Assembly: GCA_014871385.1 (NCBI GenBank)
Contig: CM026422.1
Coordinates: 25,218,987 to 25,282,986, forward strand
DNA length: 64,000 nt
Direction of reading: 5' to 3'
DNA from: Ceratodon purpureus
Taxonomy: Eukaryota; Streptophyta; Bryopsida; Pseudoditrichales; Ditrichaceae
Shown: one piece after another, positions 10,836 to 23,170 of the stretch
How the letters are laid out: each line of letters begins with the position of its first letter
Numbering within the stretch: the stretch's first letter is position 1
Position numbers and translations under genes: made by a program
Notes under the pieces: model-generated
Told to the model about the DNA's origin: nothing
The model's input: only the letters and a program-made list of their open reading frames with translations
The model's database searches: none

Positions 10836-12170
10836 TTAACCCTGAGCCAAATGCCTGACTCTATGACCACGGAAATAGACTTTGACTTTGGATGCTCTAT
10901 TTTGCTACTATAAATAATGTAAAATATGAATTTTTAAAATAATATAATAAAATTCATGAAATTATTATTTTGAGTATTCATTAATGAAATTAGAAAGATT
11001 TCTCACAACTTTACAACATGAAAAAATAAATGGATAAAAAATTGTCATCTGGATGACAGATATGGAACTTGGAAAAATGACATCAGCTAGTTTTTGGTCG
11101 TTTAGGCATTTAGGGGTTAATCCTTACTCAATATGTAACTTAGTTCAACACACATTCAACATGCAACTTTGTTCGAAACGTACTAGGTAGAGTATTGGGC
11201 ATGGTCCGCTACGGGCTGTAGCAAGATTGTTCGTGCTATCAACCAAGTCGCGAAGCGACGGAATGCAAAAGCCATTGAACCCGGCTATGAGAAAGCAGAT
11301 ATAGCCCTAACAGACCATTACAATAGGATAAGTCACTACTATGCTCTTTTGTATTCGCTACTTGTCGCATTTGGGCATCATAACATTACATAGGGGTTGA
11401 TCCTACAACATCTTGCAAGATGTTTTGATGTAGATCATCTGATTATGTAATATTATGCTACAAAATATAGTAATTTGTAAAGGCACCTGTTGTTTGAGGT
11501 AGATACCATGTATTTTTATCGAACATAGTCTTAATTGTTCACAAATAGCATGGAAGAGTTTGATCGTCCATCTATGTTATGTGACTAAGAATATAGTGTT
11601 CTTTAATCTAAAAGGAAATTTCTAGTTTTGGCTACATTCATGACAAAAAAATTAATTTTCCTTGAATTTAGAGATAACCAAAATCTTACACAAATTAGAT
11701 GTAAAAAAACCATCAAGCTCTTCTATACCTCCCTATTGTTTGGATTAAAATACAATAATATTATAGTAATAGTGAATATATGGTATCTTTCAAAACCTCA
11801 AGGTGACTTTATACATAACTCTAATACCAAGTGATTTTAGCCGGTCTTAAAACATGATGCTGAAAACACATGAATATTGAAAGTATTTTTTTTTCAGATC
11901 TAAAAAAGGTGCATGTCATCAATAATTGCACTAGAAAATGTTAATATCCAATACAAGATATTTTTCCAATTTTTGGTAAATGTTATAATTCACTACAAAA
12001 GGTAGACCGTAGAATACTAATTGAATCAGATGTTTAAATATCACAATTTTTTTCCTTCCCTCCTTGTAAGCTTTCTTTTCCACCTTCCTAGGAAATAATT
12101 TGTCATTACTACTAGAGCTTATAAAATGATATAGCTCGTTAGACTTCCACGTTTTTCCATATGCTTCTTC
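10836..12170. other. AT-rich intergenic DNA, no supported gene
   Basis: Only short, unrecognisable open frames are present. A 41-bp direct repeat (about 10789 and 11128) brackets roughly 290 bp whose inner ends read TTAACCC...AAATGCCT and AGGCATTTAGGGGTTAA, so a small decayed transposon is possible. Confidence 0.4.
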
Positions 12171-12177
12171 TGTGCAG

Positions 12178-12336
12178 AATATATCACTTGCTGAAGTGGA
12201 GACACTAGCGCTATCAATTTTAAAGCAAATGATGGAGGAAGACTTGACGTCTTCAAACGTGGATTTTGCAAGTGTTGCTCTAGAGTTTCACCTCTACTTT
12301 GTAGAGAAAGTGGAGGCAGTCATTGCAAGGCTTTAG
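12178..12336 (+). pseudogene. Orphan last exon of 20S proteasome alpha-5 (PAE-like)
   Basis: After a good acceptor (TCTGTGCAG) the frame from 12178 runs 52 codons to TAG at 12334-12336. It matches the C-terminus of proteasome alpha-5 in character: LAEVETLALSILKQMMEE, then SNVDFASVA, and a final VEAVIARL before the stop. No upstream exons were found in the AT-rich DNA before it, so this is a gene fragment. The retained acceptor argues for DNA-level duplication rather than a processed retrocopy. The residues between SVA and the end look diverged. A complete beta-5 gene of the same particle lies at 60-62.5 kb. Confidence 0.72.
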
Positions 12337-14340
12337 TAAACTTTGCTCTAAAATAATTATGACTTGTCTAGTACCTGCCAAAAGGCAAAAAACATTATAT
12401 TTCCAATTTATGCTTGGTGAGCATGGCATTGGGTATTGTGAAGATAAGCAAAATATTTTGTGTGAATATTTTGTTTTTTTAATCACTAAAAATAATTATA
12501 GATGGATTAATTTTTTATTTTTTAAAACAGAGTTATTATTCTTCTAGATTGGTTGCAATATAGCTCTGCATTATGTGTTTTGTTGATGGTTTTTACAAGT
12601 TGTACAAGAGTGGTAATCTAATATAAAGTTATCGTCCGTCAATAGCAGGATTGTTCTTAAATCATTATACAAAAAGTAAACAAAAAAAATGGTAACTTTA
12701 AGGATTAAAAATTTGATAAACAAATCTCATCTCTCCCAAAAAAAATTTATGTTCATCCAAGGTTGAATGAGCCTGATATCAACTAGCCGTATTCTTCCAT
12801 ATAAACTAGGTCTTAGCATTAACTGCTAAGTTAGTGATGTTTTTATTTTCTTAAATAAAAAATAGCTATCCAGGTTGATTTGAAAAAATTCAAATTTCTT
12901 TCACATTTTTATCTTTTTGAATCTTGTAACGTATTGTGATTTCTCACCCACTTTTCACTAGATATTTAAATCTTGTGGAAATGAAAATTTTCATTATCAA
13001 AGTCATTGTAGTCAAAGTTAAAAACAAAAGATCCATAAACTCTTCATTGAGTATATTCACCACATTCCCCAAAATGAATACACCACTAGTTTCCAAAAAC
13101 TATTAAATGTACAATTATGAATCACAAAATTCTTGATGATGATTTCCTATCAAGAGAAAGTATTGAAAATGTGTATAGAAACTAAGAAATGTCCCATAGA
13201 TTTTTGAATTATGAAATAAAAATGATGGCTTTTGAAGCTAAAAGAGTCCAAATGTTGCGTTCATGTCTAGTATAAAAGACAAAATTGTGATAATGAAGCT
13301 GAAAATTGGACTAAATTAACCACATTAAAATATCATTTTTTAATACAAACAAGTAATGGAGGAAAAAAATTACTTTTGATCTTAATAATGGGATCTTGAA
13401 TAAAATGGCTAAAAGTTTATATTTGTAAAAATGTGATTGTATGAATTGATAAATGAACTAACAAGATCTGTGGTGAACTGTTTTGTTCTGAAACCATGCC
13501 AATAGGGTCAATACACTTTGCCTTTATACCTTTATACTTGATAGAGTTTTGTCTTTTTTATCATTTATAAGCAATGCGAAATCTTCAAAATTGTGAACAA
13601 TACATATGCAATATATTTGTGAAAGTAGTTTCTTTTACAATTTTAATTAAATTAATCAATACAAAGATCATTGCATTCTCTTAAATAGTAGTATTTTAAA
13701 AGATGAATTTATGTTTTACTTCTAAAAATACTGTAAACACTCCTCTTTCTTTTTCTACTCTATTTTGCATGGTCAACAAACTTTGACTTCTCTTCGGATG
13801 ACATTTTTTTTTGTGTTTTTAAAGAAGATACATTTGTTACATATATATCGAAATGACAAGGTAATATATAAGAAAAGATAATAATATTTGAAACCTTTTG
13901 ACATTAAAAAAATGCATCATAATCATTTAGAATAGTGTAATGTTTTTTTCCAATGTTTGATATTAACATTGGATTACTTATATCTTAACTAAATTCTTGC
14001 AATCTATTATTCAAAAAAAATCTTAAAAGATCAAATTTGTACCTCTTTACATCATGTCAACTAGCAAATTACAACTTGTTGCAATGCAACAAAAGAAAGC
14101 GCAAGAATTGCGTTGGCCATTGAGGAAGTAAAAATTAATTGAAAACATGAAAGGAACATTGGAACAAAACGAAACTACGGATGAAAGGTATGAATGTAAT
14201 GTCTTGGATGATTTTGTGACATGGTATTGTGACGGATATCAAAGAGAGTAGTGACATAGTATTCTGACAATGTCTTTTTAAAAGAATGGATATGTGATAG
14301 AAAAAATGATTGAATATATGTATTTTTATATGAAACTTCC
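12337..14340. other. AT-rich intergenic DNA, no supported gene
   Basis: Long runs of A and T with scattered short open frames. I saw no domain motif, tRNA, clear inverted repeat or tandem array. Confidence 0.45.
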
Positions 14341-14720
14341 CATGCTCTCCAAAATGCTAACTTCTTAGAAAGAAATGAGAAAGAATATGATGGATTGTGT
14401 GCTGGGTCTTTGAATCTTTGTCTCATGTACAAGTTGGCAAAAGTTGAGGAGCTTAGCAAAGGAAAGAACTTGAAGGTTTGTTCTACAATTTTTTTTTGTA
14501 ATGTGATACATTTTGAAGTCTACAAGGCAAAACTGGTCACAAATTAGGCTTTTTCATATTTTGATAGATTTTTAGAAGGTCGAATTTGAAGCAAATTTTG
14601 TAGAAGCTGATACAAAGGTTGAGTGCATATATGTAGGACAATTGCACGATATTGTAGGATGGAATGAAAAGTTAGACATTATTAGCAGTCATTTGATACG
14701 TAAGATTTGTGTGTTGATGG
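14341..14720 (+). other. Possible decayed exon pair of unknown type
   Basis: One open stretch (about 14350-14475, containing NANFLERNEKEYDGLCAGS and ending LSKGKNLK at a GT) and a second after a TAG acceptor near 14575 (starting KVEFEANFVEADTKVECIY) have protein-like composition in AT-rich surroundings. No family was recognised. They may be exons of a dead gene or transposon. Confidence 0.25.
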
Positions 14721-15062
14721 AAATACAACAAAGGTAGATTCTTTGATTTACAAGAAAATTACATGTTTACTACAAATAGTATAGCTTTGTTTTGAAAGTG
14801 TTGTGGTAAAGTTTCTCATGCACAATAATATACTAATGCACTCATTTGAGCATATTCTATTGACATTTTTTAATGTTGATTTTGTAAATTTACATTTAAA
14901 TATTGATTCCACATTTTTACTTTAGACATAAAAAAAAATGATGAGAGTTAAAAGTAAAATTGGAAAAGAACAATTTTGTTACTTTAATTTGAATGTGGTG
15001 AATTTTGATTCTTTTCATTATTTTAAGGCCCGCAAAAGTATATTTTATAACCCGTATAATAT

Positions 15063-15899
15063 TAACCCCTAAAGTTAAAAGGCCTCAGAACTGCCAAGAA
15101 CCCTCAAAATTAGACTCGTTCAACACAAGGTGTAAGTTTTCAAGTTTTGATGTATTTTAGGGGGAAATAACCGTAGGATCTAGTACTTTACTTGTACATG
15201 TATAAGTACTCCAAGTGTTAGATTCAAACGCCATATCATTTATGAGATCATAACACTCTAAGTTAAAAAAAAGTTTTTTATCCTTGTTGCAAAATGGGTT
15301 TCAAGTGTTTTATGAGCCAAAAATCCAATTTCAAAAGCAAAGTAGATGTGGGGCTCTTCAAATTCATGTTTCGAGATGTATTAGGAATATGTCCATGGAA
15401 TTTTTTCCCTCATACGACCTACAAAACCTAAAGAAATGCTTGATTTTTCACATGGAGGGATGCTTAAATTCAAATGCAAAGGGTGGTCTATGATAATAAA
15501 AAAGGCATATAGAGAAATATTGGATTGGAAAACCGAGCGGCAAGATCATGCCTTCAAATTGTATTAATATGTAGAAAAAACAAAACTTGAAAAAAGTAAA
15601 ATCTCAATTTTGATGAATTTTTTAAGTTTTTGTGATCTAATTAATTTTGGGCAGATTTTGAGCATATACAGTAGTTTTGGGCAGATTACAGCATCCCCAA
15701 ATAGTATTTTCAAATTTTGAGTGTGGATATCTCTTAAAGTATGAGGAATTTTGAAGCATAAATGGTCTTTTTAGAAAGATATGAAAATTTCCCATGTTGA
15801 GCCAAAGTTAGAGCCCCATCCGGTAACATTTGACTCATAGGAAGCCTGACCAAACCCTAAATCATACCAAAACTGCCGAGTTGATGCTTTAGGGGTTAA
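15063..15899. repeat. Possible decayed transposon with TTAACCCCTAAAG ends
   Basis: TTAACCCCTAAAG at about 15063 faces its reverse complement CTTTAGGGGTTAA at about 15887-15899. Related motifs occur near 608 and 11112. No target duplication was found and no transposase is visible, so the element status is uncertain. Confidence 0.3.
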
Positions 15900-16369
15900 G
15901 GCAGATATCTAATGTTGTTTAAAATGTTAATTACACTTCATTGCTTTATTTTGATTCCTCATCTTTAAATCTTAATTCTCAAGATATTTTTGCTATTGAT
16001 AATTTTTCTTAACCACCTGATGCAATGCCAGAGGAAAAAAAAACGCCCTGTATGCCCAATAAAATAAATATAAATTTATCTTTAATTCAACAATTGGTAG
16101 AACTGGAATTGATATTGTACAAAAAATTTATTACTGGTATTACTACCATAATTCATGCACGATAGGTAGCTGGTAAAACTTGTTGAAGTGCATTCAATTA
16201 TCTTCAATACAATTGTACAAAGTAGTACTCATGGGCCGTATGGTAGAATTACCATGTAATGTATATTGTAGAGTATATAACTTGTGTATTATTGTACAGG
16301 AAGAAGGGCCAAGGCTATAAAAGAGAAGCAACCCTGTGCTTCTCTTCATTTTTGTGTTTCAGTCTTCAG

Positions 16370-16735
16370 AGATAGTGAGAGATAGAGGTAGAGAGGTGAG
16401 AGATAGAGGTGAGAGACAAAAGTAGAGTTGTGAGAGAGGGTGAGAGAGGGTGAGAGAGAGAGGTAGAGAGGTGAGAGATAGAGTTAGAGAGGTGAGAGAC
16501 ACAGGTGAGGGACACAGGTGAGAGACATAGGTGAGAGACAAAGGTAGAGATGTGAGAGAGGGTGAGGGAGGGTGAGAGAAGGTGAGGGAGGGTGAGAGAG
16601 GGTGAGGGAAGGTGAGAGAGGGTGAGGGAGGGTGAGAGAGGGTGAGGGAGGGTGAGAGACAAAGGCAGAGAGGGGAGAGATAGAAGTAGAGAGGTGAAAG
16701 ACAAACACAGAAGTGTGACTTAGGGAGGTGAGAGA
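16370..16735 (+). repeat. Polypurine GTGAGAGAGGGTGAGGGA minisatellite
   Basis: About 365 bases are almost entirely purine plus T on this strand, built of units such as GTGAGAGAGGGTGAGGGAGG and GTGAGAGACAAAGG. Proline/serine/leucine-rich frames on the other strand are artefacts of the repeat. Such mirror-like polypurine tracts can adopt triplex DNA. Confidence 0.85.
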
Positions 16736-16739
16736 CATA

Positions 16740-19700
16740 GAGGTTCATGTTAGAGACAAAGAGGTGAAAGATTAAGATACAGATAATATGTGATGAGAGA
16801 CTGAGGTAAGAGACAAAGGTAAGAGCTTAAAAATAGACATAGATGTAGATAACATTAGTTAGCATGAAGTGGGCCTTTCTGAACTTTCCTTGACACATGT
16901 ATCTTTGTGTTATTATAGTTAGAGTTTTTTATTTGTTCTTAATTAAAAAGGCACCAAGGACCTCATTGCTTGGAAAGAGATAAGGGCAAGAACCCTAAGG
17001 CCAACCAACCAATATTGTTAAAGTTTTCTAACCACTATAAACCCCCTTCTTCTTCATTTCCATTGCACAGATTACTATATACCTCAGGGTGCTCATCTTT
17101 TGTTTGTTTGACATGCAGATTGCACCAAAGCTGGGAGCTTGGACAAAGCTTCTTCCAGAGCCTTGTTAACTTGTTAAGACTTCAGCACAATACAACTGGC
17201 ATTTGTTCCTTTTTTTTTGGTTGACAACTGGCATTTGTTCTACTTCTTCGAGTTTTGAGTGTTTTAGGTAGAGTTGAACAGAAAAAGAGCCAAACCTAGT
17301 ATTCATAGGTTTCTCTCATCCTTCTCTTTGCCAGTCCAAATGGATGAGGGACAGAAAACATCCATTCTCAGTGTCAGTGCACACAAGTTTGATGCAAACA
17401 GGTTTCATGCATCAGTATGCAGACAAAATTCGAGAACATATAGTCCTTTAGTTTGTATCAGACAGAACAATATGGACTCATACAGACTGAAGGACTATAT
17501 GTTCTCGAATTTTTGCATGAAACTTGTAGAAACTTAAAGGACTATGTCTACTTGAGCGTACAAGCATTGCAAGTTGCATACTGTGCTGATGTCTAAACAA
17601 GGTTCTGCTGGATTGACGTTTGTTCAAGAACGAGCCCAGCTTGAAACAAGGTAAGCATACTTGCTGCAACAGTCTCCAACATATATATATTCTTTTGGAT
17701 ATATCCACAAGCTGGAAAACAGACCCAACTCAGATTTGATTAGTTTCCTTGGGCAGCACAATATTGTGGACCCAGCTGCAGTTTCAAGGACTCGTACTCT
17801 GTTGACATTAATCATGCAAGCGGTGATAGAAGGACCCACATGCAACGAAATGAAAGTTTTTTACTCATGCTTATCAGATAGCTCGGTTGTACTGAGAGTG
17901 ACTTCTCAATAAGCAAGTTACTTCATATTCATGTACATACTCATGCTAGTGGCTTCTCAGTTTTTCATCTCTTGCAAGTTGCAGTATGAAGGAGCTGCGG
18001 AAGTACAGCGAAGCTTATAACAAGGTACGTATTGGTGAACATATCATTCCACTATAGTTTCTTTCAGGCGGTTCTTGCTGTTAGTTTTTCAGATTAGTAT
18101 AGCCCTCGAAAATGAACACATGTAACTGGACTCGGAGCGAGGTGGCTGGAAGGAACGATGAGAATGCACTGGGCTGAAGTGGTAAGTGCAAGACAGATCT
18201 TCATTTGTTGTTCGTGATTCAGAAAATGTACGCTAAATCTCTTCACAATCCAGCCTACCAGGCCACCACGCTGATCATGCTGAGAATGACCATTTCGAAA
18301 GGACCAGACACTAAATGTGAATCCAGTGCCCAAATCTAATTGCGCTGTTTTCTGCAGTCCCGCTGAACTAGTGTACTTACCTCCCACGCGTCTTGGTGAC
18401 GATGGAGGCGTCTTACGGATGAGTACTCCTGGCCCTGCAACATGTCAAATCAACTTAAGAAGACCAGTTCGAGTACAACTTACGTATGAGGCTCGCCGCT
18501 GGTACCGCTTATTGAGTATTTGAAAGGGTCACGTAGCTGTGATGATTGTATACGTTTTTCCGTCTTGTATCATCCTGCATGCATTGAAACATTGGCACCT
18601 GGAAATGCAATGCGAGTTTGCAATATCGGTGGCATGTGGCATGCAGAAACGAGCAAGTGCAGAGATATTTCGGAGCGAACTTGGGCTGATTTGTCTACAC
18701 TGGTTTTACTGGAAGCTCAACGGTCTTTGCCATGTGATCCGCTGGGTGAGTATATTGTTTGCATGTCAGACTGAAAGCGATGATGTTACAAGACCTTCAC
18801 TGCAACTCGTAATGACCTAAACTTTGGAGACAGATTATCGCAGGACCCAGAAAAGATGAAATCTGATGGAGAAGGTGCCATCTAACTCACTCAGTCATTC
18901 TTTCATGCATTGAACAACACGGAAACATTTGGTAGATGCAGGGAACATAATAAAAAGGTTCCATATATACTTAGATATCTTCAAATATGTTTTCTCATAT
19001 AACATTTCACAATTCCAACACTAAAAAACCTTAGGTCACTCAATCACACACTTAGTAGCTCTCCGCTTGTTACCAACCAACTCAATTTTCTTTGCAGGAG
19101 TTGAACCAGTGTCTCCTTCAACAACTGCACAGTTAAGTGTTTTGCAGATGCCTCAGCTAATTTTGGAAATTTATTTCCTTCTCCTCTCATGGCTCTGATT
19201 ATTTTAGGGAGTTTGGAAAGACAACCTCACATGCTTGATGTGTATTGACAAACTGTTTCAATTAATAAGGAGAATTAATGGTTTATACTGAGGAGTTGTT
19301 CTTGTATTTTTACAATTCTAGTGATGACTACAGGGAGGAACTGTATGAGCAGGAGAGAGGGCCAGTGACCGTCCCCTCAGGTAACACTCCACAGACCAAT
19401 AATAAGACCAGGTAAAAACTCTTTCGTTTGTACACAGAGCCTTGTGGTAGAACGCTAAGTGTGAGGCACAAATCAGTAACTCTGTCAAGTATCCATGTTT
19501 GTGAGTTTCTATTATTTTTCGAATTCATAGTGTCATTGAGAAATGATAAAATGAAGGTTAAGGCCCAATTTGGTGGGATGTCCAGTTGTTCTGAAGTTAG
19601 TCATTTGGGCGAGCTGATTTGGGAGCGTTCTGATGCTTTCTTCCTACGTGGCCATATTCAGTTCCAGCTTGTGTTATGTGCGTAATTTGCTTCAAAATGT

Positions 19701-20410
19701 TTAACAACTTCTACAGATATCGTTGCTTGGATCTCCTCTTGTGACCATGTGACTCACTTTAGTCAGAGCTGGAGGTGGCGCTCTGGATTTAAAAGGATGC
19801 TCTTACCGCATAGTCCAAACTTTGAAGTACAGCACAACTCGAACAGCGCTCGCAACGTCGTAATGTTAATATCAAAATCTCTGTCCTCTTCGTTACAGGT
19901 GTCTTCGATTACACAGCTCAAGGAATGGCTTTTATGCATGCTACGAGGCTGGCGTCTCAAGTAATCTAGTTGCTTTTGTATGTCTACAAAAGCACCAAAA
20001 GAGTTTATAGCATAAAAGCTATTCTTAGAGCTGTATTGAAGACACTAGTGATGGAGAGGTTAGAGGTAGTGATGTCGTCGTTACGTTGCGGGGCTAGGGG
20101 ATGCGGAGCTGTTTGAGCGACGGAAGAGCATGTTGAGGAGAAGGGTCATGGACAAGAAGTCTGGCAACCATGCAACATCACATGAGCCAGATCTAACAAC
20201 TACATGAGCTCAATCTGCGAAAACTTTGGAAGTTGTGGAACTCGTGGAAAGGAAAACCCTGCCCGCCGACATTGGGCATGTTCCATGTGAAGGAGGAGTT
20301 CATCCCCATAGGTAAAGGAAAATTCGCTGAACATATGAACGTCTGGAGACTTCATTAGGTGACAATTTCAGTCTTCGTTTTAATGATTTATAATCCTGTT
20401 CGTGGGTATG
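16740..20410. other. Intergenic region with a few exon-like frames, no recognised gene
   Basis: Several frames of 60-97 codons occur between 17.6 and 19.7 kb, some followed by GT donors (for example near 18747, GGGTGAGTA). None shows a known motif, and I could not link them into a gene. The hairpin at 17402-17523 is listed separately. Confidence 0.35.
17402..17523. repeat. Two-tier hairpin, 24-bp plus 10-bp perfect arms
   Basis: The inner arms 17425-17448 and 17490-17513 are exact reverse complements (24 bp). The outer arms 17402-17411 (GTTTCATGCA) and 17514-17523 (TGCATGAAAC) are also exact, leaving a 13-base bulge on the 5' side and a 41-base loop. The size and shape resemble a plant hairpin-RNA precursor or a small foldback element. 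Confidence 0.65.
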
Positions 20411-20413
20411 AAT

Positions 20414-20916
20414 GTAGCAGAGGTGACCTCCGGCTATGGCCCCGGCGGAGTGGGGGGTCGGGGGCAGGAGGACCCGACATCCACCAAGGGGCAGCTCTCA
20501 CCGGGCAGCCCTAACTTTCATTAATTTTTTTTTTAAAAAAATTTAAAAAAAAATTTGTTTTTTTTTTGGGAGACATATGGTCTCAGAAATTTACATGAAT
20601 TATATAAGGTTTTTCAAACCCATCGAGCGGAGCGAGAAGGGTTTGAATAAGGGCGACGGGTCCGGTAGGACCCGTTGCCTGTTAAGTAATTTTAGGGTTC
20701 ACTCAAAACAACGATCTCGGGGTAGCTAGGGTTGATCTCATTGAATTTTGGTTTTTATAACCTTTATTTTTTCCAAAGTAAATTTTTTAAAAAAATAAAA
20801 AAATAAAAAAATAAAAAATAAAAAATTCTATGGGGCTGCCCGCCCAGTGAGCGCCGGGTCACCCTGCCCCCACCCTTCAATTCCCCGGGGCCATAGCCGG
20901 AGGTCACCTCTGCTAC
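20414..20916. mobile_element. Foldback/MITE-like element, 503 bp, 32-bp perfect TIRs
   Basis: The ends GTAGCAGAGGTGACCTCCGG... (20414-20445) and 20885-20916 are perfect reverse complements over 32 bp. Looser similarity extends to about 100 bp (GGGGCAG..., GGGCAGCCC). The interior holds A/T runs and a second small inverted repeat, CAAACCC...GGGTTTG, near 20615-20645. No target duplication could be identified. Confidence 0.7.
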
Positions 20917-20929
20917 ATGTGTCCCCTGT

Positions 20930-21855
20930 TCGTGCTTGTAATCGCAGTAGGAGTTATGGGAGTTGGAATCGCGGCAACAGTGGAAGCCTGCAGGGAAGCT
21001 CTCCAGAGCGCCGGCCTCATTTGTCGTTGTGAAGATTTGAAATGCGATTTTCCATTCAAGGTGGACGATAGACACAGCCATCTCTGACGGTCTGTATAAT
21101 GCAGTAACGGCATGTGGAATCCCCGATGACAACTCCAGAGGATGACGTTGACTCGAAAAAACACAAACCCGCATAAGGATAATCTAGAAGTGGGGGACGC
21201 TATATCAGGAGACTAGGTATTAGTCCAAGGACTGTCCCTATGTCGGATATAAGTGAGCTACAAAGTTTGGCATGTGTACAGGATGGGCAACCATGTTTTT
21301 ATCCGCAGGATGGTATAGGCTGTAGGGAGGTTTTACTATCTAGAATGCAATGTACTAATGCTTGCGACGTAAACATAGTTGTTTGAACGCTTCGAAAATC
21401 GGGAAGAGCATTAAGAACGTTCTCTGACTCCAGATCTGCATCTCAATGTTTTGATTGTTTTTATATACTGAGTGATGCTTACTACATTGTTTGGCTTCGA
21501 CGGTCTGAATGGAATTGAATGGATTTAGGGATGGAGGCGGAGAGGTGTACATGGGGTGCGGTGTTGGAATTTTGCTGTGTGGAGTGGCGGTAGGAAGTGC
21601 CTTGCTGTGTGGGGTGTGGTTGTCGTTGACAGGTTAGGTCAGTATCTTAGAAGCTTAAGTGATTCAAACATAGTGTGTTCATGTGGAAATTGTATCAGTG
21701 TAGAATCTAAACCGTGTGGACTCTGCTGATGAATGTTGCCTGTCATGTTCACCCAGGTTTCATAGTCCATATATCATCAAACTTGATTCTGTTTCCACAC
21801 TCGCAGCAATTTTCCTCATTATACTTTTCCTTTTTGCTATGGACATAACAAGGGT
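20930..21855. other. Intergenic, no supported gene
   Basis: Short open frames only, with no motif or repeat recognised. It ends where the third copy of the tRNA/transposase block begins. Confidence 0.4.
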
Positions 21856-21857
21856 GT

Positions 21858-22513
21858 TAAACAAGGCATTCTCACCTCCGGCTTTCCGGGCACCACACCT
21901 GTGAATTTACCAATTGGCAATGGTGGCACAAATACAGTTCTATGGCTTGCAATGCCTTGAGGGAGATGAATTGCCATAGATTTTCTTGAGGTTATGTATG
22001 ATGAAGTTTTAGATTTGTTTTTAGATGCACAAGAGGATGCTTGGAGGTTGGTGTTCATAGAAGATGGTGCTCCCAGTCATACTGGAGAGAGAATCAGAGT
22101 ATTGGGAAACTTCAAATCCGGCCGACTAGAATTCCATTGAGAGTGAAGCAGAAATATAGGCCACATACGTTGGTGATTATTTGAGTTCTCATACGAAGGG
22201 GCCCAAGTTCTTCTTCAACTCACATTCATACATCATACCTACATGTCTATTTGGGTATTCTTGTAACAAAAACATTGATCAGAAATGCGGGAGTGAGTCC
22301 TGTCGCTCTTTCGCTCTTTCGAGTTTTGGTCTTACAAACACAAGGATGTCAAAAGGTTTTCCAAAAGGTAATTCTTGTAACAAAAACATTGATCAGAAAT
22401 GCGGGATGTCAAAAGGTTTTCCGAAAGGTAGTCTGCAAACTCGGGAGCTTCCGTTGCCGGGACTCGAACCCGGGTCGCTCGGGTGAGAGCCGAGTATCCT
22501 AACCATCTAGACT
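21858..22513 (-). repeat. tRNA-Glu/Tc1-like block, copy 2 (truncated)
   Basis: In minus orientation this matches the part of copies 1 and 3 that begins in the tRNA-Glu gene and ends within the transposase relic. It has an internal tandem duplication near 22320-22440. Its tRNA gene has lost the 5' end because the LINE joins at 22513/22514. On the plus strand of this copy, DAQEDAWRLVFIEDGAPSHT is the best preserved Tc1/mariner-like segment in the window. Confidence 0.8.
22450..22513 (-). pseudogene. tRNA-Glu (CTC) fragment cut by the LINE 3' end
   Basis: The minus strand reads GTCTAGATGGTTAGGATACT... through to CCGGCAACGGA, identical to the intact gene at 7757-7828 apart from the missing first eight or nine bases (TCCGTTGTA). 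Directly upstream on the minus strand is the LINE 3' end, GGGATTTTCA. The A-box remnant, anticodon loop and B-box are intact, but the acceptor stem is destroyed. Confidence 0.92.
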
Positions 22514-23170
22514 GAAAATCCCTCTTCGGGTTAAAGTGAAAAGAAAGTAACAACCGGGAAAAAACCCGGGGACAGGCCCAGAGGGCCGTCACGCCCCCCC
22601 CAGAGGGGAGCCAGGCCGAAGCCGACCTAAGACCACGGAACCAAACTATCAAAGCAGACAGTCGAAAGCGGCACCCACGCAGGGGTGAAAGCCAAGTCGA
22701 GCACGAAGCAGAGACGAGGCAAGGACCAGGCACTGAGCCAAGGACCGAGAAAAGAACCTAACCGGAGAGCACACAGCAAACCAGGCCAGGAGACGGGAAC
22801 GAAGCACAGAGCAACGAGTCCCTGAACATACCAAAAACAACAGGAATCTAGCTCTGAGCAAGGATCCTAACAAGCAGCAAGAGCCGCCTACCTACAGCAC
22901 TGAGCTACAGGAAGTCACAGCCCCCCAAGACCCGCGCAGGGGAGAGGGGGCAACAACAACTCTAGAGACATCAAGGACAATTCTAGAGGCCTAACAACTG
23001 CACCACTAAAACCCCCGGAGGGGAAGGGCGGTTGAGGCTGAAGGTCTTCACTGGGACGTCGCCAAACCTGAAGCGTTGAGCAACAGGGAAATCTCCAAAA
23101 AATTCCTCGGTCAAGCACCGAGCAATACCGAGCTGTTACCGAGGGTAGCTGCTACCTCCATCAAAACTAA

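Noticed and set aside
16359-16748. Proline/serine/leucine-rich frames of 84-129 codons on the minus strand
   Set aside because: They are translations of the polypurine minisatellite, open in all three frames because the repeat lacks stops.
22332-22873. Cysteine/leucine/arginine-rich frames downstream of the LINE ORF2
   Set aside because: They lie in the LINE 3' UTR and cross the tRNA junction. No motif is present.
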